This document shows positions 24,353-34,296 of a stretch of DNA of 64,000 nucleotides, in pieces. The stretch's first letter is position 1, and the number at the start of each line of letters is the position of its first letter. Below the pieces are notes generated by a model. That model ran no database searches. It worked only from the letters and a program-made list of their open reading frames with translations, and had not been told where the DNA came from. Source of the stretch: Pedobacter miscanthi (GTDB lineage: Bacteria; Bacteroidota; Bacteroidia; Sphingobacteriales; Sphingobacteriaceae); contig NZ_QNQU01000016.1 of assembly GCF_003315595.1 (NCBI RefSeq), forward strand, positions 62,001 to 126,000. The letters are read 5' to 3'. The translations under genes were made by a program, and so were the position numbers.

Positions 24353-27206
24353 CGTTCTGAGGACTCCACTCCATTTCCTTTTTCAAAAATTTTCCGGTTA
24401 AACTGATCGGGTTCTGGATCAAACCTTCAGGTGTGCCTTCGAACAAAATCCTTCCGCCGCCTGCGCCACCTTCTTCACCTAAATCGATTACCCAATCGGC
24501 AACTTTAACTACGTCTAAATTATGTTCGATCACCAAAATGGTATTTCCTTTATCAACCAGTTCCTGCAATACGCCCAAAAGCACATTAATATCTTCAAAA
24601 TGAAGTCCGGTTGTAGGCTCATCCAAAATATAAAAGGTTTTCCCGGTATCTTTTTTCGAAAGTTCGGTTGCCAGTTTTACACGCTGCGCCTCCCCTCCTG
24701 ATAAAGTAACCGACGATTGGCCCAAAGTGATATAACCCAAACCAACATCTTTTAAGGTTTTGATTTTTCTATAAATGATCGGAATATTCTCGAAGAAAGT
24801 ACAGGCATCTTCAATACTCATATCCAACACATCACTGATGGATTTTCCACGGAAACGAACTTCCAAAGTCTCTCTGTTATATCTTCTTCCGCCACATTCT
24901 TCGCAAGGTACCTGTACATCGGGCAAAAAGTTCATTTCGATTACCTTTAAACCTGCACCCTGACAGGTTTCGCAACGGCCACCTTTTACATTGAAAGAGA
25001 AACGGCCGGGTTTGTAACCACGGATTTTCGCTTCGGGCAACTGAACAAACAAATTCCTGATATCAGAGAAAACCCCGGTATAGGTAGAAGGATTAGAACG
25101 CGGAGTTCTACCAATCGGCGCCTGATCAATTTCGATTACTTTATCAATTTCTTTTAAACCATTGATTTTTTCGTAAGGCAAAGGTGTTTTTTTAGCCCTG
25201 AAGAAATGGTGATTTAAAATCGGGTATAAAGTTTCGGTAATCAAACTCGACTTACCACTACCCGAAACACCGGTTACCGCAATAAATTTACCTAAAGGAA
25301 AATCAACCGAAACCTCTTTTAAATTATGTCCGGTTGCTTTAATAAGCGATAGTTTATGTCCATTGCCTTTCCTGCGGACTTTTGGCGTTTCGATCTGTTT
25401 TTTACCATTTAGATAATCTGCGGTTAGCGTATTCGATTTCAGAATCTGTGCAGCAGTTCCTTCGGCTACAACCGTACCACCATGGATACCGGCACCCGGC
25501 CCCACATCAATTACCCAATCGGCCTCCAAAATCATATCCTTATCATGTTCTACCACCAAAACGGTATTTCCAAGATCGCGGAGATTTTTAAGCGCATTGA
25601 TCAAACGTTCGTTATCACGCTGGTGCAAACCGATACTCGGTTCATCGAGGATGTACATTACATTCATCAACTGCGAACCAATCTGTGTGGCCAAACGGAT
25701 ACGCTGTGCCTCGCCACCTGAAAGTGTGCGGGCAGTTCTATCCAAAGTTAAATAAGTTAAACCCACATCGGTTAAGAAGCCGATCCTCGCTTTAATCTCT
25801 TTTAAAATCTCTTTGGCAATAATATTCTGACGATCAGACAAACGTTCATCAACTTTTTCGAACCACTGATGAAGGTTATTGATATCCATTGATGAAAGTT
25901 CGAAGATGTTTTTGCCATCCACTTTAAAATGCAAACTTTCTTTTTTCAAACGGGCACCATGACACTCCGGACAGGTTTTCAGTTTCCTGAATTCGTCCAT
26001 ATCATCAGATGCGGATTCGCTTCTTTTCTCGTTCTGCTCTTCGAGCATTTTAATAATACCATCGAAAGTGATATTATAATTCTGAACGTTCCATTTATTG
26101 TATTCTACTTCAACCTTGATCAGGTCGGGCGAACCGTTTAAGATAATGTTGATTACCTCGTCGCTTAATTTCTCTATCGGGGTAGAAAGTGAGAAGCTGT
26201 ATTTTTTAGCCAGCGCTTTTAACACTTGGAACATCCAGATATCGCGGTATTCGCCCAAAGGTGCCAAACCACCATTTAAGATACTCAATTTGGGGTTCGG
26301 AATCACCGATTCTTTATCCACCACGAAAATATAGCCCAAACCATCGCAACGCTCGCAGGCACCATAAGGCGAGTTGAACGAAAAGCTGTTGGGTTGTGGT
26401 TCATCATAAGAAATACCCGTAGTTGGGCACATCAAAAACTTACTAAAGTGGGCTACGTTATTATCCTTATCGCTGATTTTGATTACGCCTTTACCCATTT
26501 TCATCGCGGTTTGTAACGAATCGAGCAGGCGTTTTTTATCTTTTACATCAATGATCAGGCGATCGATTACCACTTCAATATCGTGAATTTTATAACGATC
26601 CACCTGCATTTTAGCGGTGATATCCTTAATCTCGCCGTCTACACGCACTTTTACATAACCCTGTTTGCGGATTTGCTCAAAAAGTTCGCGGTAGTGCCCT
26701 TTTCTACCTTTAACCACCGGTGCGAGGATATTTACGGCAACTCCATCAAATTTATTAAAGATATTCTGCAGAATCTGATCTTCACTCATGCGTTCCATTT
26801 TTTCGCCGGTATTGTACGAATAGGCATCGGCCACACGGGCGTAGAGCAAACGCATAAAATCGTAAATTTCGGTAATGGTACCCACGGTTGAGCGCGGATT
26901 TTTACTGGTGGTTTTCTGCTCAATGGCAATAACCGGACTTAATCCTGAAACTTTATCTACATCCGGGCGCTCCATCCCCCCCATAAACTGGCGGCTGTAT
27001 GCGCTAAATGTTTCCATATAACGGCGCTGACCTTCGGCATAAATGGTATCAAAAGCCAATGATGATTTACCGCTACCACTTAAACCCGTGATTACCACAA
27101 GTTCGTTGCGCGGAAAACTAACATCTATATTCTTTAAATTATGTACCCTCGCACCATATACTTCTACATCTTTTTGCTCGCCGAGGTCGATAGATTTATT
27201 GCTCAT
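24279..27206 (-). CDS. uvrA: Excinuclease ABC subunit A
   Basis: 975 residues. DNA-damage sensor of nucleotide excision repair; dimeric ABC ATPase that loads UvrB. First Walker A GLSGSGKSS (41-49), first signature LSGGEAQRIRLA (about 515), second Walker A GVSGSGKSS (about 663), second signature LSGGEAQRVKLA (about 855). Zinc-finger cysteines are visible in CERCDGLG, CPECHGARL and CETCQGAG/CEECGG. The last 35 residues (NGKSEVRSLESEVKTPKKS..., lysine-rich) are extra to the family and are encoded partly by an intergenic-type repeat. Confidence 0.97.
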   Translation of the reverse strand: MSNKSIDLGEQKDVEVYGARVHNLKNIDVSFPRNELVVITGLSGSGKSSLAFDTIYAEGQRRYMETFSAYSRQFMGGMERPDVDKVSGLSPVIAIEQKTTSKNPRSTVGTITEIYDFMRLLYARVADAYSYNTGEKMERMSEDQILQNIFNKFDGVAVNILAPVVKGRKGHYRELFEQIRKQGYVKVRVDGEIKDITAKMQVDRYKIHDIEVVIDRLIIDVKDKKRLLDSLQTAMKMGKGVIKISDKDNNVAHFSKFLMCPTTGISYDEPQPNSFSFNSPYGACERCDGLGYIFVVDKESVIPNPKLSILNGGLAPLGEYRDIWMFQVLKALAKKYSFSLSTPIEKLSDEVINIILNGSPDLIKVEVEYNKWNVQNYNITFDGIIKMLEEQNEKRSESASDDMDEFRKLKTCPECHGARLKKESLHFKVDGKNIFELSSMDINNLHQWFEKVDERLSDRQNIIAKEILKEIKARIGFLTDVGLTYLTLDRTARTLSGGEAQRIRLATQIGSQLMNVMYILDEPSIGLHQRDNERLINALKNLRDLGNTVLVVEHDKDMILEADWVIDVGPGAGIHGGTVVAEGTAAQILKSNTLTADYLNGKKQIETPKVRRKGNGHKLSLIKATGHNLKEVSVDFPLGKFIAVTGVSGSGKSSLITETLYPILNHHFFRAKKTPLPYEKINGLKEIDKVIEIDQAPIGRTPRSNPSTYTGVFSDIRNLFVQLPEAKIRGYKPGRFSFNVKGGRCETCQGAGLKVIEMNFLPDVQVPCEECGGRRYNRETLEVRFRGKSISDVLDMSIEDACTFFENIPIIYRKIKTLKDVGLGYITLGQSSVTLSGGEAQRVKLATELSKKDTGKTFYILDEPTTGLHFEDINVLLGVLQELVDKGNTILVIEHNLDVVKVADWVIDLGEEGGAGGGRILFEGTPEGLIQNPISLTGKFLKKEMEWSPQNGKSEVRSLESEVKTPKKSTAKKKK

Positions 27207-27494
27207 ATTTTATTTAAAGTTGGGGCAAAAACTGAGTCTCAAAAAAGACTGAATTTCAATCCGCAAAAATGCTAAAAATTTTATCAAAATGAAAGTCTAA
27301 TGCAATCTGTATTAAGGATTAAATGTCATAATATCCACAATCATTTACACAAAAATTTCACGTTATAAACAACACGCTTAATACAGCAAGTGTTTTTATG
27401 TCCGTTCGATTAATAGAGATAAATATTTAATTATTGAGCAGCTAATATATTATGGATTTGTTTAGCTAATCGCATCGTAATAAAAACCACGATT

Positions 27495-28019
27495 ATGCTC
27501 AATATATTAAAATCTAAACTATTCATATCTACATTGTTTTTATGTGCAATTGCAGGCATTTATTATTGTTATGCCCATGTTTCAGATCAAGATAGATATG
27601 AAATTATGAATGAAATTGACAGGGACAACAATTTGGGCTGGGATAAAATCTGCTCCACTTACCAAAGATTTGAGACATTTGAAAACGACCTAGGCACATT
27701 TTCACTTATAGATCGAGTTTCGGTATATTTTCAAAAAACGATTCCCTATAGGGATACAATTAAGCCGAACAAAATCAAATATTATTCGAGAAGAACAAAA
27801 TCGTTCCAATACGCCGAAATCATCAAAAACTGCGATCAGGAACATCTTATAATTTATAAGATATCTTACCCCATCATTTCAGCAGACCATAAAACGGTTA
27901 TGATTACCATTACACAAGATTGTAATTGTTTGTTGGGTGGCCAGGGCGGAACCTACATTTTTAAAAAAATAAACAAGAGGTGGAAATTAACCGGTTCCAA
28001 TAACAGCTGGATAAGCTGA
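27495..28019 (+). CDS. Hypothetical exported or membrane-anchored protein
   Basis: 174 residues, one N-terminal hydrophobic segment (about 8-24, LFISTLFLCAIAGIYYCYA). The rest is soluble, ending with a DCNCLLGGQGGTYIFKK stretch that holds two cysteines. No family recognised. The gap 27207-27494 before it is AT-rich and shows no gene or hairpin. Confidence 0.6.
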   Translation: MLNILKSKLFISTLFLCAIAGIYYCYAHVSDQDRYEIMNEIDRDNNLGWDKICSTYQRFETFENDLGTFSLIDRVSVYFQKTIPYRDTIKPNKIKYYSRRTKSFQYAEIIKNCDQEHLIIYKISYPIISADHKTVMITITQDCNCLLGGQGGTYIFKKINKRWKLTGSNNSWIS

Positions 28020-28150
28020 CCATACCTATTACCTAGATTCGATATTTTTTTGAAAAAGTGAATTTTGATTAAAAAATCTCAGTAATAAATAAAAGCCGAT
28101 AATAAAGCAATGGTTTTGTATTTTTAGGGAAAATAACGATCGCTAATCAA

Positions 28151-28822
28151 ATGATAAACAAACTCAAAACAATGGGAAGGTTAAATATTACCATCCTTTT
28201 AATTGCAATGACTTTATTTTGCTTTGCAATATCGATAACCAGGTATCTAATTACAGGCACAAAAGTATTCCTGTTTCTGAACTGGAATTTATTTTTGGCG
28301 CTTATCCCCTGGACGATCAGCTCTTTGATGTTAATTTATAATCTAAATAAAAAACCGCCTCTGGTTTTATTGATTATATCGTGGGTGCTGTTTTTCCCGA
28401 ACTCACCATATATCCTTACCGACCTGTTCCACCTGCGCCTGCATGGATCGGCACCGGTGTGGTTTGATCTGGTTTTGATCTTATCATTCGCCTGGACAGG
28501 ATTGGTATACGGTTTAACCAGCCTGATGGATATCGAAAAAATGCTGTCAAACTATTTAAGTCAAAAATGGGTTAATACGGTTATTGTTTCATTCCTGTTC
28601 TTGGCCGGCTTTGGCATTTACCTCGGCCGCTACCTGAGATGGAACAGCTGGGACATTATCAAAAACCCACTCGGATTGGCTGTCGATATTATAGATCGGT
28701 TCATCAACCCCTTTAGCCATCCCCGCACCTGGGGAATGACTTTGCTGATGGGCATATTACTGAACATGATTTATTTTTCGATAAAATTTATAAAAGTCAA
28801 ACCGGAATTGAAGGGCATCTAA
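28151..28822 (+). CDS. DUF1361 membrane protein
   Basis: 223 residues with six to seven membrane segments. The family core is visible: LFFPNSPYILTDLFHL, WFDLVLILSFAWTGL, and YLGRYLRWNSWDI. The role of DUF1361 proteins is not established. It is followed after 48 nt by another membrane-protein gene on the same strand. Confidence 0.85.
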   Translation: MINKLKTMGRLNITILLIAMTLFCFAISITRYLITGTKVFLFLNWNLFLALIPWTISSLMLIYNLNKKPPLVLLIISWVLFFPNSPYILTDLFHLRLHGSAPVWFDLVLILSFAWTGLVYGLTSLMDIEKMLSNYLSQKWVNTVIVSFLFLAGFGIYLGRYLRWNSWDIIKNPLGLAVDIIDRFINPFSHPRTWGMTLLMGILLNMIYFSIKFIKVKPELKGI

Positions 28823-28870
28823 TCAAAAACTGCTATTAATCTATTTTTCTAACGCTCTCAATCTCACAAA

Positions 28871-29434
28871 ATGGCATTGATACATTTTATCTTTGAATTA
28901 TTTAAAATCTTAATACAAAGCGCAATTTATTCTTCAATAATCTTTTTCGGTATAAACAGCCTTGTAAAACCAAAACCGGGCAGCTTTTTGTATTTTTTCA
29001 GGAATAAAAAAATGTTAACATGGGTATCAAGCTGGGGAATTATCTCTTTCGGATTATTTTTCTTCATGTTTTCCTACTATGGAGATCACGGACTGGGAGA
29101 TAGCGCCAGAATTCCGATAGGCCATCATAGAGAAATCAGTCAAACTGATATCATGTCACATATCGAACCAAAGAATAAAGGCGTCATATATATAAATGAA
29201 TTTAGCATCACTGATGACTATGTTTACGGTACATTAGAAAAATATAATTTAGACTTAAATCAAAATTATTTTGTTTACGACCTGAAATTAAATACTGTTC
29301 AGCTTTTCGATCAGGCAATACCATTCAACTACTTCTTAACTTCAAAAAATGTCAGTCAGGAATCTGCATATCAAACTTTTAATTACCACTACAATCAATA
29401 CTGGAACGGATGGAGGTTTTGGTTGTTACCATAA
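28871..29434 (+). CDS. Hypothetical protein with two N-terminal membrane segments
   Basis: 187 residues; hydrophobic spans at about 8-30 and 48-68, then a soluble C-terminal domain (about 75-187) rich in aromatic residues. No recognised family. Possibly cotranscribed with the DUF1361 gene. Confidence 0.55.
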   Translation: MALIHFIFELFKILIQSAIYSSIIFFGINSLVKPKPGSFLYFFRNKKMLTWVSSWGIISFGLFFFMFSYYGDHGLGDSARIPIGHHREISQTDIMSHIEPKNKGVIYINEFSITDDYVYGTLEKYNLDLNQNYFVYDLKLNTVQLFDQAIPFNYFLTSKNVSQESAYQTFNYHYNQYWNGWRFWLLP

Positions 29435-29445
29435 GCATATTTAAA

Positions 29446-29483
29446 AGATCTCTCCGTTTCGCTGCGCTTAAGTCGAAATGACG
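29446..29483. repeat. Family A repeat, half copy
   Basis: AGATCTCTCCGTTTCGCTGCG ending AGTCGAAATGACG. It is followed to 29575 by a degenerate AATGAAC/AACGATTGAAC stutter with no gene. Confidence 0.65.
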
Positions 29484-29575
29484 CCGCTACTATGAACGCC
29501 ACGTTAACCCAATGAACCTGTGAACGATTGAACCAATGACTAATGAACAAATGACCAATTAACGATTGAACTAAC

Positions 29576-30619
29576 CTACCACTCTATCGTCGTCCCATTC
29601 TCTGTAGGGTGTCCCGTACAAACCAGCACCCTTCCTCTTTCCAGTTCATCGTCGGTAAGCACTTCGTTGTAATCCATCCTAACCGCACCTTTAGTGCAAT
29701 TGGCCACACAGGTACTGCATACGCCACCACGGCAGCTGTAAGGTAGTTTGATTTTATTTTCGAGCGCAACGTCTAAAATTCTTTTTGGCCAGGGCACATC
29801 CAGATGATATGTTTCACCACTAAAATTCAACACAACAGAATAGGTATTTTTATCAACTATTTTTTCAGTACTATCATCTTCATCAAGCTCATCTTCGGGC
29901 AGCACGAAAGTTTCTCTTTTAATCTGTTTAATATCGAAACCCATGCCTAATAAAGTAATCCGGCAGAGATCCATGTAAATTACTGGCCCGCAACTGTAAA
30001 ACAGCGCATTATCCCTGTTGAAATGTAAATGTTCTTTAATCAGTTTTTCGATATAAAATTTATTTAGCCTGGCTGTCATCAGGTTTTTGCTGTTGCTGAA
30101 AACCCAAACAATTTTTAACCTATCGGGATATTTTTCCTGCCACTCATTCAATTCATCATAAAACAGTGTTTCTTCCTTTGATCGGTTGCTGTACACCAGG
30201 GTGATTAACGATTTTTTCTCGCGTACCAGTGCTGTTTTCATAATCGAGAACAAAGGTGTAATACCCACCCCGGCGGCAAAAAGAAAAAGATCGCGTTCTA
30301 AATTTTCTTCCGGAATATAACTGAATAATCCCTGCGGTTCCTGTGCAAACAGAATATCGTTTACAACAGTTTTATGATGTAAAAATCTCGAAATTTCACC
30401 ATTCTCCACACGTTTTACCGTAATGGCCAAAGGCTCGTCTACATCAGGCGAACTGTTAAACGAATAAGATCTTCGGATTTCCTTGTGCGTTCCCTGAAAA
30501 ACCAGCGATAGAAACTGCCCCGCCTGATATTCTGGATATTGATGATCAACCTCCTCAAACTGAAAAGTAATATTATCGCCCGGTTGATTGATTATTTTAT
30601 TGATGCGCAGCTTGAACAT
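29576..30619 (-). CDS. Flavin reductase with C-terminal 2Fe-2S ferredoxin domain (PaaE-like)
   Basis: 347 residues. FAD-binding barrel about 1-100 with RRSYSFNSSPD; NAD(P) domain about 105-230 with AAGVGITPLFSI and FYSCGP; plant-type ferredoxin domain about 265-347 with SCRGGVCSTC and the fourth ligand in LVCTGHP. It passes electrons from NAD(P)H to an oxygenase or other acceptor. PaaE is the closest well-known architecture, but no phenylacetate genes are nearby, so the partner is unknown. A TTTCTTTG box, one base off consensus, lies 4 nt before the ATG. Confidence 0.88.
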   Translation of the reverse strand: MFKLRINKIINQPGDNITFQFEEVDHQYPEYQAGQFLSLVFQGTHKEIRRSYSFNSSPDVDEPLAITVKRVENGEISRFLHHKTVVNDILFAQEPQGLFSYIPEENLERDLFLFAAGVGITPLFSIMKTALVREKKSLITLVYSNRSKEETLFYDELNEWQEKYPDRLKIVWVFSNSKNLMTARLNKFYIEKLIKEHLHFNRDNALFYSCGPVIYMDLCRITLLGMGFDIKQIKRETFVLPEDELDEDDSTEKIVDKNTYSVVLNFSGETYHLDVPWPKRILDVALENKIKLPYSCRGGVCSTCVANCTKGAVRMDYNEVLTDDELERGRVLVCTGHPTENGTTIEW

Positions 30620-31059
30620 ATTGCAAAGAAAGGGTTTTGAGCGTAAAGCGAAAAGCGTTTGGCGTAAATTTAAAGATCATTTGTTGGTTAATCGGTTAAC
30701 TGTTTAAATTGGTTAAAAGATCAGTATTTCTAGTTCAGTAATTCGCTATCCATACGCGATCATCATCCTGAACTTGTTTCAGTATCTATCCAGTAAGCGT
30801 TTTTCCCTATATTGAGATATCGACTTCCCATCGCTAAGGATCCTGAAATAAATTCAGGATGACGTAACGGAAGAAGCTTTTCCGTGTCAATCCGTGCATC
30901 CGTGGCTAAAAAGTTCATTAGTTCACTGGCCATTCGTTCATTGGTTAGCATGATGCAGAAATTTACACATTGTAAACTGAAAATTGCCAACTGAAAACTA
31001 ATGACTGGTTAGCATAATGCCTATCTGAGTAATCTCCTAATCTGTGAAATCACTTTTCC
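30620..31059. other. Non-coding interval with degenerate repeats
   Basis: Holds GTTAATCGGTTAACTG-type and TTCATTAGTTCACTGG-type stutters, the hairpin ATCCTGAAATAAATTCAGGAT (30839-30865, also at 8378) and ACTGAAAATTGCCAACTGAAA words. No convincing gene; a 75-codon ORF across it has repeat composition. Confidence 0.6.
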
Positions 31060-31091
31060 AAAAAAAAGCGTCCCGATTGAAACCGGGACGC
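31060..31091 (-). terminator. Rho-independent terminator of the lytic transglycosylase gene
   Basis: GCGTCCCG (31068-31075) pairs with CGGGACGC (31084-31091); on the minus strand eight T follow. Confidence 0.85.
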
Positions 31092-31126
31092 CTTACCAAA
31101 TGCTTGTCTTTATCTTATTAATTATA

Positions 31127-31909
31127 TTATCCGCCGTTATAGGCCAATAATACCCTCGGTTTTTTGTAACCGTAACGTTTCGGATGTTCCATAATCTGTT
31201 TCATCGAAATTACCTTATAAACATAGCCACCAGTTTCGCGGTTCAGCTTCATTTTGTAGTAATTATCCTGATTCTGATTATTGATCTGCTTGCGCAGGCG
31301 TCCGTCGCCAACATTGTAAGCCGCAGCTACCAATGTCCAGCTTTCTAAACCTTTATACATGTCTTTAATGTATTTGCAGGCTGCAATAGTTGATTTGCGC
31401 AGGTTATAGCGCTCATCAACATCTCCATTTACTCTTAAACCATAGGTACGTGCAGTACCCGGCATAAACTGCCAGATTCCGGCTGCACCTTTTGGCGAAG
31501 TTCCTTCAGTCATTCCAGATTCGACCAGGGCCAAATACTTGAAATCGTTCGGGATACCATAAGCGGCAAGGATTGGTTCGATAATCGGGAACCATTTTGC
31601 TGCTTTTTGGTGCAAAAGATTGGTTTGTGTGTTCTTGTAACTGTGTGCGGCAAGAATTTTTTTCATTTTTCTTTCCACCCTTTTGTCGCCCAAAGGCAGG
31701 GTTTCGTCCGCGAAATTTAACTGGGCCATCAGAGTTAGAGGTTTCACAACGTCTTCAACTTCTATGCTATCAGTTTTTGTTATTGTAGAGCTTAATTTTT
31801 CTTCCTTAAAAAGACTTTTTTTTGTTAAGGGCATTTGGTAAGTGAACACTTTTGCCAAGATAAATAGTGTTGCCACTACTGAAAATGGTACGATGTGTTT
31901 CTTTAACAT
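31127..31909 (-). CDS. Lytic murein transglycosylase (SLT/MltD-like)
   Basis: 260 residues with an N-terminal signal or anchor (residues 8-25). The SLT domain spans about 105-255: catalytic glutamate in ALVESGMTEG, then GAAGIWQFMPGTARTYGL and AAYNVGDGRL. It cleaves glycan strands of peptidoglycan to 1,6-anhydro ends in the periplasm. No LysM repeats follow, unlike full-length MltD. Monocistronic with a clear terminator. Confidence 0.93.
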   Translation of the reverse strand: MLKKHIVPFSVVATLFILAKVFTYQMPLTKKSLFKEEKLSSTITKTDSIEVEDVVKPLTLMAQLNFADETLPLGDKRVERKMKKILAAHSYKNTQTNLLHQKAAKWFPIIEPILAAYGIPNDFKYLALVESGMTEGTSPKGAAGIWQFMPGTARTYGLRVNGDVDERYNLRKSTIAACKYIKDMYKGLESWTLVAAAYNVGDGRLRKQINNQNQDNYYKMKLNRETGGYVYKVISMKQIMEHPKRYGYKKPRVLLAYNGG

Positions 31910-31949
31910 TCTCCTCCTTTTTTTGGTGAAACTTATATAAAAACGTCGG

Positions 31950-31957
31950 CAAAGCTA
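31950..31957 (-). promoter_or_regulatory. -7 promoter box (TAGCTTTG) of the lytic transglycosylase gene
   Basis: Exact TAnnTTTG, about 40 nt before the ATG. Confidence 0.45.
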
Positions 31958-32131
31958 AAAAATAATAAGCACACTATCAAATAGTTACGAAAATAAGCAC
32001 AAAAAACGACCTTTAAAGTGCTTTAAACGTGGATTTTAAATTTTGATTTTCACCCAAATTTCCATATATTAGAGGCTATTTTTTTATCTAATTTTTCGGC
32101 TCTTAAAATTGTTATGTTCAGCATTTTTTCA

Positions 32132-32139
32132 TAAATTTG
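32132..32139 (+). promoter_or_regulatory. -7 promoter box (TAAATTTG) of the RluB-like gene
   Basis: Exact TAnnTTTG, 33 nt before the ATG at 32173. Confidence 0.45.
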
Positions 32140-32172
32140 CAGCCCGCATTTTTAATGCGTTAAAAGCGTATC

Positions 32173-33639
32173 ATGATAAATAAAAACAACAGGAACAGTC
32201 GGGATGACAAGTCCAAACCAGGCAGTCGGAGAACAGAAGGCAGAAGTAGTTCGGCCGGGTCTGACAGAAAAAGATCAGACGACAAAGACAGCAAATTCAA
32301 AAAATCATCCGATTCAAAAGAAGGCTTCAGACCCAGAAGCGCAGACGGTAAAGATTTCAAATCAAAATCTTTCGGAGACAAAAAAGATTTCAAACCAAGA
32401 TCAGGTGGACGTGATTTCAAATCAAAAGATTCGGAACCACAAAGTTTCAAATTCGGCGATCGTGAGTTTAAATCAAAAGATGCAGCATCCGAAGACCGCG
32501 GTTTTAAACCAAGAGAAAGCAAATCGAGGGATTACAAACCAAGAACCGGCGATCGCGACTTCAAACCGAGAGAAGGCGGATCAAGAGATTACAAACCAAG
32601 AACAGGAGACAGGGATTTTAAACCAAGAGAAGGTGGTGCAAGAGATTATAAGCCAAGAACAGGAGAACGCGATTTCAAATCTAAGGATGGAGATTCGAGA
32701 GATTTTAAACCGAGAACTGGCGGTTACAAAGATTTTAAATCAAAAGGAAAATCAGACTTCAAGCCAAGTGCCGGAAGTTCAAGAGATGTAAAACCCAGAG
32801 AGCCAAAAGAAGGCGACACGCGTCCGTTCAGAAAACGCGAGGAAGCACAGCCAAGGGATACAGAATTTAACCGCCCGGAGCGCACTGTAATTACCCAGGG
32901 CCGTAAAACAAATGAAGATAAAGGCTTAATCCGCCTGAACAGATATATTTCAAATGCAGGTATCTGCTCTCGCCGTAAGGCCGATGAACTGATTATTGCC
33001 GGCATTATTACCGTAAATGGCGAAGCCGTTACCGAACTGGGACATAAAGTAGACCCAGCTAAAGATCTGGTACGTTACAATGGCGAATTATTAAAACGTG
33101 AGAAAAAAGTTTACGTTTTATTAAACAAACCAAAAGATTATATCACCACAACTGATGATCCGCAGGAACGTCGTACCGTAATGCAACTGGTTGATAAAGC
33201 CAGTCGCGAACGTATTTATCCGGTTGGCCGTTTAGATCGAAATACCACAGGCTTGTTGCTAATGACAAATGATGGCGATTTAGCTGATAAATTATCGCAC
33301 CCTAAAAACGGTATCACTAAAATCTACAATGTTGAGTTAAACAAAGCTTTATCACAGGGCGATTTAAATAAAATTGCTTTTGGTTTAGAACTTGAAGATG
33401 GTTTGATTAAACCTGATAACATTTCTTATGTTGCCGGTGGAACCAAAAAAGAAATCGGTATTCAGATCCACAGCGGAAAAAACAGGATTGTTCGCCGTAT
33501 TTTTGAACATTTAGGTTACAGTGTAGAAAAATTAGACCGTGTGGTTTATGGCAATTTAACCAAGAAAGATTTACCTCGTGGTAGATGGCGCTATCTTGAA
33601 GAACATGAATTAATCCAGATTAAACACCTGATTAAATAA
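32173..33639 (+). CDS. rluB: RluB/RsuA-family pseudouridine synthase with long repetitive N-terminus
   Basis: 488 residues. The C-terminal 245 residues are a standard enzyme: S4 RNA-binding domain about 250-300 (RLNRYISNAGICSRRKADEL) and catalytic domain with VGRLDRNTTGLLLMTNDG (catalytic Asp) and HSGKNRIVRRIFEHLGY. RluB-type enzymes modify 23S rRNA near position 2605. Residues 1-230 are low-complexity, basic and Gly/Asp/Arg-rich, built from a 19-residue unit (SRDYKPRTGDRDFKPREGG) repeated about three times around 32515-32700 plus decayed units. This is likely disordered and RNA-binding. Confidence 0.9.
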   Translation: MINKNNRNSRDDKSKPGSRRTEGRSSSAGSDRKRSDDKDSKFKKSSDSKEGFRPRSADGKDFKSKSFGDKKDFKPRSGGRDFKSKDSEPQSFKFGDREFKSKDAASEDRGFKPRESKSRDYKPRTGDRDFKPREGGSRDYKPRTGDRDFKPREGGARDYKPRTGERDFKSKDGDSRDFKPRTGGYKDFKSKGKSDFKPSAGSSRDVKPREPKEGDTRPFRKREEAQPRDTEFNRPERTVITQGRKTNEDKGLIRLNRYISNAGICSRRKADELIIAGIITVNGEAVTELGHKVDPAKDLVRYNGELLKREKKVYVLLNKPKDYITTTDDPQERRTVMQLVDKASRERIYPVGRLDRNTTGLLLMTNDGDLADKLSHPKNGITKIYNVELNKALSQGDLNKIAFGLELEDGLIKPDNISYVAGGTKKEIGIQIHSGKNRIVRRIFEHLGYSVEKLDRVVYGNLTKKDLPRGRWRYLEEHELIQIKHLIK

Positions 33640-33646
33640 TATACGA

Positions 33647-33670
33647 GGCAGCCGATTGGCTGCCTTTTTT
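33647..33670 (+). terminator. Rho-independent terminator of rluB
   Basis: GGCAGCC (33647-33653), GATT loop, GGCTGCC (33658-33664), then six T. Confidence 0.85.
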
Positions 33671-33680
33671 GTTTTTAAAT

Positions 33681-34152
33681 TATCGTCCTCGTTTGTAACG
33701 AGGATGCGGGAGAAAGACGATTGTATCGTCAGATTACCAACCTTTCTTAAAAAAAATCTCCGTGTTAATCTGCGTCTCTGTGGCAAATTTACCCTCATCT
33801 ATCGTCCTCATTTATAACGAGGATGCAGGAGAAAGACGATTGTATCGTCAGATCGCGAATCCTTCTTGCATAAAACCTCCGCGTTAATCTGCGCCTCTGT
33901 GGCAAATTTTCCCTCATCTATCGTCCTCGTTTGTAACGAGGATACAGGAGAAAGACGATTGTATCGTTAGATTACCAACCTTTCTTAAAGAAAACCTCCG
34001 CGTTAATCTGCGCCTCTGTGGCAAATTTACCCTCACCTCATCTATCGTCCTCGTTTGTAACGAGGATGCAGGAGAAAGACGATTGTATCGTCAGATTACC
34101 AACCTTTCTTAAAAAAACCTCCGTGTTAATCTGCGCTTCTGTGGCAAAACTA
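33681..34152. repeat. Four tandem copies of a 119-bp unit
   Basis: Units start at 33681, 33800, 33919 and 34043 (lengths 119, 119, 124, about 110). Each begins TATCGTCCTCGTTTGTAACG, contains AGAAAGACGATTGTATCGT and CCGCGTTAATCTGCG, and ends GTGGCAAATTTACCCTCATC. A decayed fifth half-unit follows to about 34215. Two short ORFs across it on either strand are artefacts of the repeat. Confidence 0.92.
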
Positions 34153-34296
34153 TTCCTACTACGAACTTGCATCGAGATTGCAGAACAAGGAAAATTGTAT
34201 GGTTAGGATTAAAAAATTCTTCAAAGCGTTCAGAATGACAATATTCCTTTTAAATTAAATTTTCGCCATATTTGTTAAAATCAACATCAGCCTTTT

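Noticed and set aside
30763..30990. 75-codon ORF on the minus strand
   Set aside because: Covers hairpin and stutter repeats; product has no coherent domain or signal.
32204..32791. 195-codon ORF in the +1 frame inside the RluB-like gene
   Set aside because: It exists because the 57-bp coding repeat is open in more than one frame; the RluB frame continues into a complete enzyme.
33610..34206. Short ORFs and a possible CRISPR array in the tandem block
   Set aside because: Units repeat along their whole length with no distinct spacers; ORFs follow the repeat period only.
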